DNA of 62,165 nt from JBBQFC01 sp038321615 (GCA_038321615.1 JBBQFC010000014.1:1-62165); one strand, 5' to 3'. Shown: positions 23,837-32,041, counted from the stretch's first letter. A program made the numbers and translations. The notes: a model not told the origin generated them from the sequence alone.

Positions 23837-24079
23837 ATGAACAATTTAGCAGAAGCAAGCCGATACGTAAACTCTTTTCCTCGACCAAGTGGTCTGAACA
23901 CCTATAGCTGGAAAGCGCTGAAGGGCTTGGCACTCCATGCCTGGGATTGCCATTTGAGCGAAAGCCGATTTGAGCACCGCATCAATTTCCTTTGCAAGGA
24001 ATTCTATTTGATGATTACCGCGCCTGATGGAAAATTGATCGTACCCGAAAACAGTTTTTCCAAAGATTTTAGTCTGTAG
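23837..24079 (+). CDS. Unrecognised 80-residue protein (orphan 2)
   Basis: A small soluble protein without a recognised domain, starting at ATG 23837 (MNNLAEASRYVNSFPRPSGL). It has a Trp-containing middle (YSWKALKGLALHAWDCHLSE) and a tail with a strand-turn-strand look (FYLMITAPDGKLIVPENSF). No homology to orphan 1 is visible, although the two 5' leaders are nearly the same. An in-frame TTG at 23813 lies inside the leader and is unlikely to be the start. The CoA-binding protein gene begins 57 nt after its stop. Function unknown. Confidence 0.6.
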   Translation: MNNLAEASRYVNSFPRPSGLNTYSWKALKGLALHAWDCHLSESRFEHRINFLCKEFYLMITAPDGKLIVPENSFSKDFSL

Positions 24080-24136
24080 CCTGATCTGACGAACTTTCTG
24101 GCTTTCTATTTGTCAAAGTATTCTGAAATTTGGCCT

Positions 24137-24496
24137 ATGAAAACCACAGTTGTAATCGGTGCATCTACCAATCCTTCGCGCTACGCAAATCTTGCCATAC
24201 ATCGATTGCGCGGGCACGATCACCCTGTCCGCGCACTTGGTATCCGCGAAGGAAAGATCGGCGATGTGGAGATCGAATTGGGGAAACCAGTCATCGACGA
24301 TGTGGACACCGTTACGCTTTATGTAGGCCCGGGAATACAGCGCGAATGGGAAGATTATATCAAAAATCTGAAACCGCGACGCGTAATTTTTAATCCGGGT
24401 ACAGAAAACGAAGCCTTTGAATCGGAGCTTCAGTCAAAAGGTATCGAGACTCTTCAGGCTTGCACGCTGGTAATGCTTTCTACCGGACAGTACTAG
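24137..24496 (+). CDS. CoA-binding (Rossmann-type) protein
   Basis: A 119-residue single-domain CoA-binding protein of the YccU type. TTVVIGASTNPSRYANLAI carries the Gly-rich nucleotide loop, followed by VRALGIREGKIGDVEIELGK, DTVTLYVGPGIQREWEDYI, RRVIFNPGTENEAFESELQS and GIETLQACTLVMLSTGQY. Family members bind CoA; the cell role is not established. The start is ATG 24137, since the frame before it (MSKYSEIWP) has no family counterpart. The stop overlaps the convergent aminotransferase gene by 4 nt. Confidence 0.9.
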   Translation: MKTTVVIGASTNPSRYANLAIHRLRGHDHPVRALGIREGKIGDVEIELGKPVIDDVDTVTLYVGPGIQREWEDYIKNLKPRRVIFNPGTENEAFESELQSKGIETLQACTLVMLSTGQY

Positions 24497-25680
24497 GCGT
24501 TTATATCGTCGATGGCTTGGAGAATAGTTACCGCTGCTTGAGTTAGGTCTTCGTAGGAGATATTCAACGGTGGAGCCAATCGAAAGCTTTCGGGGCAAGA
24601 TAGGAAGTAGAAAGTAATAACGCCCTGCTCCATGCACCGCGACACGATGGCGCCCACTTCTTCGGCGGTGGTAAACTCAACAGCAAACATAAGTCCCTTC
24701 CGGCGAATTTCCTTTATTCGATGGTGTTGGAGTCTGCTTTCCAAGAAAGCTCCTTTGGCTTCAACGTCCGAAATCATGGCTTCTGATTCGATGGCATCTA
24801 TGTTGCCCAAGGCTGCTGCGCAGCATACGGGATGACCGCCAAACGTGGTAATGTGCCCCAGAATTGGGTCATGCGAAAGGGTTTTCATCCGTTCGGCACT
24901 GCTCACAAAAGCTCCCATGGCCATGCCGCCTGCCATGCTTTTTGCAAGGGTTAGAATGTCGGGCACCACACCATAATGCTCAAAGGCAAACCACTTGCCT
25001 GTCCTTCCGAAGCCTGTCTGAATTTCATCGAAAATGAGTTGGGCTCCTGTTTCTGTGCAACGTTTTCGAAGGGCTTGAATGTAAGTTAAGTCGGGAATAC
25101 GCACTCCCGCATCGCCCTGAATGGGCTCGATGATAACCGCTGCAGTGCGCTCGTCGATGAGATTTAAATCGGCAGGATTGTTAAACTCCATAAAATACAC
25201 TTCGGGCAAAAGTGGCCGAAAGGCGTACTTCTTTTTCTCATTGCCCGATACACTGAGCGCGCCATGGGTACTGCCGTGGTAGGAGCGAAGGCAACTTACT
25301 ATTTTCGACCTACCGGTGTAGCGCTTCGCTAGTTTCAAAGCGGCTTCGTTGGCTTCGGCGCCACTGTTTACAAAGTAACTTACATCTAATCCTTTGGGCA
25401 GAAGCGCGTTCAGCTTGTTTGAAAGCAGCAGTTGTGGCTGCTGCACAAATTCGCCGAAAGGCATGACGTGGAGGTATTTCGACAATTGGTCTTCGATGGC
25501 AGCTATCACTTTCGGATGTCTATGCCCTACGTTGGAGACCGCTATTCCCGAGATCATATCCAAATAGGCTTTTCCCGATGTGTCGAAAATCCAAGAGCCT
25601 TGCGCACGCGACACTACGATGCCCAGAGACTGAGGCGATGTTTGCGCTAAATACGGCGGATAGGTTGAAGCTTTTTCCAT
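24493..25680 (-). CDS. Class III aminotransferase (acetylornithine/4-aminobutyrate type)
   Basis: A 395-residue fold-type I PLP enzyme. GKAYLDMISGIAVSNVGHRH is the family opening and YFVNSGAEANEAALKLAKRY binds the cofactor phosphate. AVIIEPIQGDAGVRIPD and LIFDEIQTGFGRTGKWFAFE (D218) contact the ring, and the Schiff-base lysine is K247 in DILTLAKSMAGGMAMGAF. Relatives include ArgD, GABA and ornithine aminotransferases. No arginine genes lie nearby, so the amino donor cannot be fixed. The ATG at 25678-25680 is preferred to a GTG 12 nt upstream. A TATCTTTG -7 element lies 44 nt before the start, inside the non-coding end of the CpxP-like gene, giving it its own promoter. Confidence 0.9.
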   Translation of the reverse strand: MEKASTYPPYLAQTSPQSLGIVVSRAQGSWIFDTSGKAYLDMISGIAVSNVGHRHPKVIAAIEDQLSKYLHVMPFGEFVQQPQLLLSNKLNALLPKGLDVSYFVNSGAEANEAALKLAKRYTGRSKIVSCLRSYHGSTHGALSVSGNEKKKYAFRPLLPEVYFMEFNNPADLNLIDERTAAVIIEPIQGDAGVRIPDLTYIQALRKRCTETGAQLIFDEIQTGFGRTGKWFAFEHYGVVPDILTLAKSMAGGMAMGAFVSSAERMKTLSHDPILGHITTFGGHPVCCAAALGNIDAIESEAMISDVEAKGAFLESRLQHHRIKEIRRKGLMFAVEFTTAEEVGAIVSRCMEQGVITFYFLSCPESFRLAPPLNISYEDLTQAAVTILQAIDDINA

Positions 25681-25723
25681 AGTTTGCAGCACCTTTCGAA
25701 AGTTTCTCCGAAAGCTAAGGCTG

Positions 25724-25731
25724 CAAAGATA
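25724..25731 (-). promoter_or_regulatory. -7 element of the class III aminotransferase gene
   Basis: TATCTTTG on the minus strand, an exact TAnnTTTG match just after the CpxP-like stop codon. It allows the aminotransferase to be expressed apart from the sigma cassette upstream. Confidence 0.5.
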
Positions 25732-25734
25732 AGT

Positions 25735-26181
25735 CTATCGGTTCGGACGATTGCGCAGCGTTCGGAGCAATTCGCGCTTAAATTCGCGCTCAGCTTGGTA
25801 GAGCGCAGCTACCTTTTGAATAGGCAGAATTTCTTTGAACTTCGCGTAATATTCTTCTTCAATATCAACTCGTTTACGCTCAGCGGCAAATGCCTTTTCC
25901 ATGCGGGTATCGAGCTCGGCCCTGTTAGGCCCTTCTGCAGCCGTTCTGTTTTCTTTCATCACCGCTCTGAGCGCTTGCTTTTGATCGCCGATTAACTTTT
26001 CATACGCGTTGTACTGCGGCCAAAATACTTGAGCCTCTTGCGGGGTGAGCGCCAGCTTCTGCGTGATATAGGCCACCTTCTGGGCTTGAATTTCTTGGCG
26101 TTGCTGCGGGAAATCATCGATATCCTGACCAAGTGCTTGGAAAGTGATCAGCAAAAGAAGCGATAGGAAGTAGGTTTTCAT
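25735..26181 (-). CDS. CpxP/Spy-like periplasmic sensor protein
   Basis: A 148-residue exported helical protein. A signal peptide (FLSLLLLITFQALGQ) is followed by a charged helix-rich body with the LTPQEAQVFWP segment, this family's version of the LTxxQ motif, and a long helical stretch (RMEKAFAAERKRVDIEEEYY). CpxP and Spy are periplasmic chaperone or sensor proteins in envelope stress. It sits 6 nt behind the putative anti-sigma gene, in the order sigma, membrane protein, periplasmic protein, suggesting a role as sensor or target in that pathway (inference). A distant relative with the same layout is encoded at 34111-34563. Confidence 0.75.
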   Translation of the reverse strand: MKTYFLSLLLLITFQALGQDIDDFPQQRQEIQAQKVAYITQKLALTPQEAQVFWPQYNAYEKLIGDQKQALRAVMKENRTAAEGPNRAELDTRMEKAFAAERKRVDIEEEYYAKFKEILPIQKVAALYQAEREFKRELLRTLRNRPNR

Positions 26182-26187
26182 GAGGTC

Positions 26188-26685
26188 TTAATAAAATTGT
26201 TCGTAGAGTAATTCATCGTCCAGCTCGGTAGGCTCCATCAGGTAATCAATCAATTGATTGTCGGGAATATCTACCAAAGAAAGCTCCGCGAGTAACGCAG
26301 CAGAAACCAAATCTTCGTCTGCGAGTTCATCGGTATAATAAAGCTCTAGGCTTTCAATTGCGGCATCATCAGTAGGAAGCGTGATTTCCAAAGGGGTATT
26401 TTCCGCAATCGCATTGCTGGCAGACTCGCTGCTACTGTAGCGAAAATAAGTTACAAGACCCAAAACGATAGCCACACCTGCAGCAACGCCATAACGCAAG
26501 AGTCGATTGCGCCGTAGGGGCAGTCGCAATGGAGCAGGGGTATCGTGGATACGCATCCTTATTTTCGACTCCAAATGTTCGAAATAATCATCCGGAGCAT
26601 CCGTTGGTATTTCTACTTTCTTTCCAAAAAGGGTTGGAGCTACATCCTTTAAATAGGCTTTTTCTTTATCGTATTCGTTACTCAT
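26188..26685 (-). CDS. Single-pass membrane protein, putative anti-sigma factor
   Basis: A 165-residue protein with one membrane helix at about residues 65-85 (LLRYGVAAGVAIVLGLVTYF). The cytoplasmic N-terminal part contains APTLFGKKVEIPTDAPDDYF, a segment seen in Bacteroidetes proteins encoded right after ECF sigma factors. The outer part is strongly acidic and ends DDELLYEQFY. There is no clear zinc-type anti-sigma motif, so the assignment rests on topology and position: it starts 37 nt after the sigma factor stop and lies 6 nt before the CpxP-like gene. Confidence 0.65.
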   Translation of the reverse strand: MSNEYDKEKAYLKDVAPTLFGKKVEIPTDAPDDYFEHLESKIRMRIHDTPAPLRLPLRRNRLLRYGVAAGVAIVLGLVTYFRYSSSESASNAIAENTPLEITLPTDDAAIESLELYYTDELADEDLVSAALLAELSLVDIPDNQLIDYLMEPTELDDELLYEQFY

Positions 26686-26722
26686 CGCGGGGTTTGGATG
26701 CTTATTATACTTGTAAGTTTAA

Positions 26723-27253
26723 TCATCGGGTCAGGTGGGCTTCAATTTTTTTGGCCGCGTGAAAGTACGAAGCCTTCAAGGCGCCGACACTGGTGCCGGT
26801 AATTTTAGAAATTTCTTCGTACGGCATTTCGCTATAATACCGCAAGTTAAATACTAAGCGCTGCTTTTCCGGCAAGGTATCGAGCGCTGCGCCCAACTTT
26901 TGTACAATCACTTCAGGTGCATCGGCTTCGCTGCTGCCCGCTTTGGCATGGTGCTCTTCGAACGAAACAGAAGCACGATTTTTATCCTTGCGTATTTTGC
27001 CCAGTGTCTCGTTGGTGGCAATTTTATATATCCAAGTCGAAAGCGATGACTCGCCCCGAAAGGAGTCAAGATAGCGCCACACCTTTATAAACGTCTCCTG
27101 CAAAAGGTCGTCGGCCGATTCGTGGCTCTGACTCATGCGGCGGATATGGCGGTAAATGGGCTCGCGATACAGCTCGAGTAGCTCGCTGAAAGCGGCATCT
27201 TTGCTGGTGTTCGATTTTAATCGGGCTAATAAATCGCTTTCTTCGCTATTCAT
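26723..27253 (-). CDS. ECF-type RNA polymerase sigma factor
   Basis: A 176-residue sigma-70 family factor with only regions 2 and 4. Region 2 shows YREPIYRHIRRMSQSHESAD, LLQETFIKVWRYLDSFRGES and STWIYKIATNETLGKIRKDK. Region 4 shows LPEKQRLVFNLRYYSEMPYE and EISKITGTSVGALKASYFHA as the helix-turn-helix. It directs RNA polymerase to a regulon that cannot be read here. It is followed by a membrane protein and a CpxP-like periplasmic protein, the usual sigma/anti-sigma/periplasmic order. It begins 31 nt after the transketolase C subunit gene, so it may be partly transcribed with that operon. Confidence 0.93.
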   Translation of the reverse strand: MNSEESDLLARLKSNTSKDAAFSELLELYREPIYRHIRRMSQSHESADDLLQETFIKVWRYLDSFRGESSLSTWIYKIATNETLGKIRKDKNRASVSFEEHHAKAGSSEADAPEVIVQKLGAALDTLPEKQRLVFNLRYYSEMPYEEISKITGTSVGALKASYFHAAKKIEAHLTR

Positions 27254-27284
27254 TCAATGTGTTTTCGGCCCGATTCGAAGGATT

Positions 27285-28241
27285 TTAATCCTTCCGGCTC
27301 AGAACCCGACGAGCGGCGTCAACAATATTTGGCGTGTCGAGACCATATTTAGCGAGCAGTTCCTCCGATGTTCCACTTTCGCCAAAGGTATCGTTCACTG
27401 CTACCATTTCGAGTGGAGCTGGAGCTTTTCGAGCCAGGAGCTGCGCTATTGCATCGCCCAAGCCCCCGTTCATCATATGCTCTTCGGCAGTTACTACACA
27501 CCTGGTTTTTGCAAGCGATCGTAGGATGGCTTCTTCGTCCAAAGGTTTAATGGTATGAATATTTATTATCTCAGCCGAAATTCCCTCTGCTGCCAAAAGC
27601 TGGGCTGCTTCGAGCGATTTCCACACCAAATGGCCCGTAGCAATGATCGTCACGTCTGTGCCTTCCGAGAGCATTACAGCTTTACCGATTTCAAACTTTT
27701 GATTCTCAGGTGTGAAATTGGCCACTTTAGGCCGGCCGAAGCGAAGGTAAACCGGGCCGTGGTGAGCAGCTATTGCGAGGGTAGCGGCTTTGGTCTGGTT
27801 GAAGTCGCAGGGGTTGATCACCACCATACCCGGAAGCATTTTCATCATCCCGATATCTTCGAGTATTTGGTGGGTTGCTCCGTCTTCACCCAAGGTAAGC
27901 CCTGCGTGGGATGCACAAATCTTGACGTTTTTATCGGAATAGGCAATGGACTGGCGAATTTGGTCATAAACACGACCGGTTGAAAAGTTGGCAAATGTTC
28001 CTGTAAAGGGAATTTTCCCTCCAATTGTGAGACCCGCGGCTACGCCCATCATGTTGGCTTCACCGATACCCATTTGGAAAAAGCGATCGGGGAAGGCATC
28101 GCGGAAAGCATCCATTTTCAACGAACCCGTAAGGTCGGCACACAGTGCCACCACGTCGGGATTTTGCTTCCCTAATTCGAGTAGTCCTGCTCCGAATCCA
28201 CTTCGGGTATCTTTCACGTTTTGAACGGTGTAGGTGGTCAT
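27285..28241 (-). CDS. Transketolase C-terminal subunit
   Basis: A 318-residue half transketolase carrying the pyrimidine-binding and C-terminal domains. Signatures are DVVALCADLTGSLKMDAF, RFFQMGIGEANMMGVAAGLT with the catalytic Glu that activates thiamine diphosphate, SHAGLTLGEDGATHQILEDI, and FGRPKV. It pairs with the N subunit encoded at 29617-30462 to make the two-chain enzyme of the pentose phosphate pathway. A gene for a VWA protein lies between the two, ending 2 nt before this start. It is encoded on the same transcript by spacing. Confidence 0.95.
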   Translation of the reverse strand: MTTYTVQNVKDTRSGFGAGLLELGKQNPDVVALCADLTGSLKMDAFRDAFPDRFFQMGIGEANMMGVAAGLTIGGKIPFTGTFANFSTGRVYDQIRQSIAYSDKNVKICASHAGLTLGEDGATHQILEDIGMMKMLPGMVVINPCDFNQTKAATLAIAAHHGPVYLRFGRPKVANFTPENQKFEIGKAVMLSEGTDVTIIATGHLVWKSLEAAQLLAAEGISAEIINIHTIKPLDEEAILRSLAKTRCVVTAEEHMMNGGLGDAIAQLLARKAPAPLEMVAVNDTFGESGTSEELLAKYGLDTPNIVDAARRVLSRKD

Positions 28242-28243
28242 AT

Positions 28244-29620
28244 TTAAAGTTTAATATTGGTAGATGTTCCCGATGTTATTTGAAATTCGCGGGCTATGGT
28301 GTACACCATTTCCTTGCTGTTTTTCGATCGGTAGGTGAGTTTGTATTTGCCGGGCTGTAGCCGAAATTGCTCATTGAGTTCCCCCGAAATATTGGCTACC
28401 CACTCCAGCTCGTCGCCTTCCACAAGGGCAATGGAGCCATAACCGGGAACACTGTAACCAATGTTTACCACACCTGGCTCAGGTAATTGTACGGTGGTGG
28501 TCTTGTCTTGGCTTACCACTACATCTTTTACTTTCGTTCGCGGAAGCGTAAGGATTTCCAGATCGTAGGTATCGGTAAGAATTTGTTCTTTGGTATTTAC
28601 GTTCTGCACATGCGCAGTGGCCATGGTGCCGGTTTTGCGAACGATTACAGCGATTTCTTCGCCCAGCTTACCAGTCATTTTCACTTCCAGCGCCCCTTGG
28701 CCCGCATCTACAGCGATGATATTGTGCTTACCAGGTATTACTTGAATATCGGTTTTAACCAAGGTGGGAATAGTGTGCACTTCGAGCCGATAGGTTACAA
28801 TCGGGTCCAGGCTCAAGGTATCGGGGTTGCCGCGGTGGTTGAGCGTGTGCACAAAGCCGTATTCGAGTTTCTCGGTATTTTGATCGAAGAGATTTACGGT
28901 AACGTCTGTTTCTAATGGCTTCCCGTTATCGTCGAGCAAGTTTATCTGCGCCGTGGTATTATTGAGTGCCTGCGTTACTACAATGTCTAGAATGTTTTTA
29001 AAGGACTCTTCATTGGTAGCGTCAAAATAATTGCCCACACAGCGGAAAGTATCTTTAAACTCGTCTTCCAATCCTACGCCGATTACGAAGGGTTTCAGAA
29101 TAATGCCTTTTTTTTGCAAAGCACGCGAAATGGCGCAAGGATCGCCGTCGCATGCTTCAATACCGTCGGTAATAAGGATGATGATATTACGGCAATTGCT
29201 GCATTCGGGAAAATCTTCGGCGGCTTTCTCCAGCGATCGTGCGATTGGTGTGGTACCCTTCGGGGTAATTTTATTGAGGGTGCTTTCAATAAGACTCCCG
29301 TTGTTTGGACGGAAGGAAACTTCCAGCCTTGTATCTTCGCAATCTTGCTTACCTGGAGCAATTGCTACTTGGTGGCCATAAACGCGAAGGCCCAATTCTA
29401 CCCTTGGATCGTCGTTCAATTCTTTAACTGTTTCTGTGAGCAGCCGCCGAGCGATGGTAATCTTTTTATCGCTCTGCCAATTAGCGTTCATGCTATTACT
29501 GGCATCGAATACGAAAAGCAGGCGGGTGATTGGTTCGGTGTTCTGCTGCCCATGCGCATACGTGGCGAACAAAAACGCGAAGAGCGGCAGTAGTATGGAC
29601 CATTTGCGCGCCAAAATCAA
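28244..29620 (-). CDS. Secreted VWA-domain protein inserted between the transketolase genes
   Basis: A 458-residue exported protein. A signal peptide (ILLPLFAFLFATYAHGQQ) is followed by a von Willebrand A domain. FVFDASNSMNANW holds the DxSxS metal site (D39, S41, S43), GTTPIARSLEKAAEDF the third ligand, and IIILITDGIEACDGDPCAIS the fourth. Four Cys in this part may form disulfides. The rest (about 230-458) is beta-rich repeats with YRLEVHTIP, GKYKLTYRSKN and related strands; none recognised. VWA proteins bind ligands or peptidoglycan via Mg2+. It starts with TTG at 29618-29620 overlapping the transketolase N stop. Its downstream gap to the C subunit is 2 nt. Why a periplasmic protein is coupled to transketolase is unclear. 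Confidence 0.85.
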   Translation of the reverse strand: MILARKWSILLPLFAFLFATYAHGQQNTEPITRLLFVFDASNSMNANWQSDKKITIARRLLTETVKELNDDPRVELGLRVYGHQVAIAPGKQDCEDTRLEVSFRPNNGSLIESTLNKITPKGTTPIARSLEKAAEDFPECSNCRNIIILITDGIEACDGDPCAISRALQKKGIILKPFVIGVGLEDEFKDTFRCVGNYFDATNEESFKNILDIVVTQALNNTTAQINLLDDNGKPLETDVTVNLFDQNTEKLEYGFVHTLNHRGNPDTLSLDPIVTYRLEVHTIPTLVKTDIQVIPGKHNIIAVDAGQGALEVKMTGKLGEEIAVIVRKTGTMATAHVQNVNTKEQILTDTYDLEILTLPRTKVKDVVVSQDKTTTVQLPEPGVVNIGYSVPGYGSIALVEGDELEWVANISGELNEQFRLQPGKYKLTYRSKNSKEMVYTIAREFQITSGTSTNIKL

Positions 29621-30462
29621 TAGTCGCCTAATGTTTCTTCGTTTTGCGCAAGCGCATCTGCTAGCTGGGCATCATTGGGTGCCACCCCATGCCATTCATG
29701 GCTACCCATCATAAAGTCCACGCCGTGACCCATTTCGGTATGCATCAGAATAATGATTGGCTTGCCCTTTCCGGTGAGCGTTTTGGCATGATTCAAAGTT
29801 TTCGATACCGCATTCATATCGTTGCCTTTCGTTTCGAGTACCTCCCAACCAAAAGCTTTCCACTTTGCGCCTAAATCGCCTAAATCGAGCACATCTGATA
29901 CGTCGCCGTCTATCTGCCGACCATTACAATCGACCGTCGAAATCAGGTTGTCCACTTTATTTGCGGAAGCGTACATAGCAGCTTCCCAGATCTGTCCTTC
30001 CTGCAGTTCGCCATCACCGTGGAGGGTGTAAACCAGATGGTTGTCGCCGTTTAGCTTTTTGGCTAAAGCTGCACCGATTGCTACGCTCAAGCCTTGGCCG
30101 AGCGAACCTGAAGCTACGCGCACTCCAGGCAGACCTTCGTGCGTGGTGGGATGACCTTGCAGGCGCGAGTTGAGCTTACGAAAGGTAGCCAATTCCTTAA
30201 CGGGGAAGAAACCGGACCTTGCCAAGACGCTATACCAAACCGGAGAAATGTGTCCGTTAGAAAGAAAGAATAGGTCTTCATCTTTGCCATCCATTTCAAA
30301 ATTAGCCGCACGATAATCCAATATTTCGCCGTAGAGCACTGTAAAGAACTCCGCACAACCCAGACTTCCCCCCGGATGACCCGAATTTACAGCATGCACC
30401 ATGCGCACAATGTCGCGACGCACTTGTTTTAAAGTATTTTGTAGATCAGGATTTTGGCTCAT
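29617..30462 (-). CDS. Transketolase N-terminal subunit
   Basis: A 281-residue half transketolase with the diphosphate-binding domain. MVHAVNSGHPGGSLGCAEF carries the conserved GHPGG, FFLSNGHISPVWYSVLARSG and GSLGQGLSVAIGAALAKKLN follow. VYTLHGDGELQEGQIWEAAM is the metal and thiamine diphosphate motif (GDG...N, here GDGELQEGQ with N in CNGRQIDG). It needs the C subunit encoded downstream. A near-consensus promoter is found at 30487-30517. It is the first gene of a unit that continues through the VWA gene, the C subunit and perhaps the sigma cassette. Confidence 0.95.
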   Translation of the reverse strand: MSQNPDLQNTLKQVRRDIVRMVHAVNSGHPGGSLGCAEFFTVLYGEILDYRAANFEMDGKDEDLFFLSNGHISPVWYSVLARSGFFPVKELATFRKLNSRLQGHPTTHEGLPGVRVASGSLGQGLSVAIGAALAKKLNGDNHLVYTLHGDGELQEGQIWEAAMYASANKVDNLISTVDCNGRQIDGDVSDVLDLGDLGAKWKAFGWEVLETKGNDMNAVSKTLNHAKTLTGKGKPIIILMHTEMGHGVDFMMGSHEWHGVAPNDAQLADALAQNEETLGDY

Positions 30463-30486
30463 AACGGCAGTAGTTCAGTGCGGCAG

Positions 30487-30517
30487 CAAAAGTAAGCAAT
30501 GCCAGCAATCGAGCGAA
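30487..30517 (-). promoter_or_regulatory. Promoter of the transketolase operon
   Basis: Minus strand TTCG (30514-30517), 19-nt spacer, TACTTTTG (30487-30494). One mismatch to TTTG-N19-TAnnTTTG, 24 nt before the start codon. Confidence 0.7.
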
Positions 30518-30567
30518 TTTCAAAGCTTCAACTTATCCATAATTAAGGCATCTTATTCACAGGTGCC

Positions 30568-31794
30568 TCAATATTTCACAAACCTTCCAAGTTTTACTGC
30601 TTCGGTGCTCGGCAAGGTCACGAAGTAGTATCCCGGTGTTAAGTTGCTCACGTCAAGTTGGTTTTTGGAAGGGCTAAGAAGTCTTTCACCGACCAGAATT
30701 CCCTGTGCGGAATAAATCCGAGCGGTTCCATTTACCGAAAGGCTCGAAGACCATTGCACGTATTGATTGGTGGGGTTTGGGCTGAGTTTAAATGCTTCTG
30801 GCTTTCGTTCGGCCACTGCGGCAGGCAGCGATAGAGCCCAGGTTTCATTCGTTCGTATTCCGCCAAAAAGCAAACCACTGGTATAATAGGCAGCCGCATC
30901 GCTTTGGAAAGTCATTCCACCTCGGCGTCCATCAGCGGGAAGTACCGCAGATGCTTCCCAAATATTATCGGCTACATTAAAGCGCCAGGCATCATTGTAA
31001 AAAGTGGAAGGTGGTGAAAATCCAGCGAAGGCGAGTAGATCGCTTCCCAAGGTATAAAGCGCCGCATAATTGCGAGGCCCTTCCGGCAAGGAAGCAAGTT
31101 GCGACCAATTATCTGAAACAGGGTCATAAGACCAAAGTTCATCGCTGAAATTAAGATCGGTATCGACACCAAAGGCAAGGTATCCCTTTCCATTTATAGC
31201 AGCACCAGCGGCTCGCCAACTGCTGAATGGCAAATCGCCCATTTGTTGCCATACTTCTGCGGTCATATCATACCGCCACACTTCCGATAGCGATGCCGCA
31301 CTGGTGTTTTTCCCGCCTACGACGTAAGCCGATTGTCCAATCACGAAGGAAGTCGCCCCACTTCTAGGATCGGCTGGTAGGGGCGATAGTTCTGTCCAGC
31401 TATCAGTCGACGGGTTATAAGACCAAAAATCATTCAAGAACGCGCCCCCGCGAAATCCGCCGAAGATATATCCGCGCAAGCCATTGCTGAAACCACAGGC
31501 GTATTGACGGTCGGCGCCATCGGGCATCGAAGCCACCTGTGTCCAGGTTTGGGCATCGAATAAGAAACGGTAGAAGTCAATGGTGGTGCCACCCCAAGAA
31601 AGCACTCCAGTTCCACAATAGGCAGCGTCGCCTATTACAAAGCTCGCACCATCGTCGCGCGCTTCGCTTGGGAAAGGTGCGCCAATAGACCATGTTTGCC
31701 CTGAAGCCAGATGCGTCAGGATGGTAAAAGTGGCAACGGTCGCAGCGCTGCGCAAGCTGGTGAGAAAAGTATGTGAGCGGAACGTTTTGCTCAT
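30568..31794 (-). CDS. Kelch-repeat protein with T9SS sorting domain
   Basis: A 408-residue secreted protein. Signal peptide about residues 1-33 (TVATFTILTHLASGQ). The body is about six Kelch blades, each with a glycine pair and a Trp near its end, such as YACGFSNGLRGYIFGGFRGG and DSWTELSPLPADPRSGATSF and DNWSQLASLPEGPRNYAALY. These build a beta-propeller. The last 80 residues (FKLSPNPTNQYVQWSSSL and GILVGERLLSPSKNQLDVSN and LTPGYYFVTL) form a type A T9SS sorting domain, so the protein is exported and surface-attached or released. No catalytic site is visible. A degraded copy of its first bases is present at about 34030-34056 beside the CpxP-like gene. Confidence 0.9.
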   Translation of the reverse strand: MSKTFRSHTFLTSLRSAATVATFTILTHLASGQTWSIGAPFPSEARDDGASFVIGDAAYCGTGVLSWGGTTIDFYRFLFDAQTWTQVASMPDGADRQYACGFSNGLRGYIFGGFRGGAFLNDFWSYNPSTDSWTELSPLPADPRSGATSFVIGQSAYVVGGKNTSAASLSEVWRYDMTAEVWQQMGDLPFSSWRAAGAAINGKGYLAFGVDTDLNFSDELWSYDPVSDNWSQLASLPEGPRNYAALYTLGSDLLAFAGFSPPSTFYNDAWRFNVADNIWEASAVLPADGRRGGMTFQSDAAAYYTSGLLFGGIRTNETWALSLPAAVAERKPEAFKLSPNPTNQYVQWSSSLSVNGTARIYSAQGILVGERLLSPSKNQLDVSNLTPGYYFVTLPSTEAVKLGRFVKY

Positions 31795-31846
31795 AACGAA
31801 AGAAGGTAGCCTTTTGGGGCGATCTTTCTCTAACGGTATAAACGTC

Positions 31847-31921
31847 TTATTTCTTGCATTGGTCGCCTTTCGAAGGCATTTTTGATTTTCGCTTTTGGCC
31901 TTCAGCTCGCTCCAGCTTGTA
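31847..31921 (-). pseudogene. C-terminal fragment of a CpxP-like paralog
   Basis: The frame ending at 31847 reads YKLERAEGQKRKSKMPSKGD plus QCKK. It lines up with the end of the intact protein at 34111-34563 (QKLERAERQERRADMPEKGA plus RYKK). DNA downstream of the stop is also alike, including a decayed form of the hairpin and the motif ATAACGAAAGAAGG that also precedes the intact copy's terminator. Homology fades at about 31930. The missing N-terminal half appears, in the same orientation, at 36284-36654. Confidence 0.75.
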
Positions 31922-31993
31922 TGTTTTTAGTCCAATAGCAGGACTTCCAGCTTCCTGATTCTTTGCCATCGGCTTTATATTGCTCTTCAAACT

Positions 31994-32041
31994 AACCCAA
32001 TGAGTCACTCTATGAGAATGGAATTTTGTTGCAATGGTCTG
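31994..32041 (+). repeat. Imperfect 48-bp repeat, copy 1
   Basis: AACCCAATGAGTCACT and the following GAATTTTG...CAATGG match 33725-33772 at roughly 70 percent of positions by eye. Both copies are in intergenic DNA near the broken CpxP-like paralog. Identity unknown. Confidence 0.45.

Noticed and set aside
24434..24637. Minus-strand 67-codon frame across the aminotransferase end
   Set aside because: It overlaps a clear gene in another frame; no function indicated.
27277..27294. GAAGGATT-TT-AATCCTTC palindrome at the end of the transketolase C gene
   Set aside because: It overlaps the coding end and lacks a T-tract. Too short to support as a terminator or operator.
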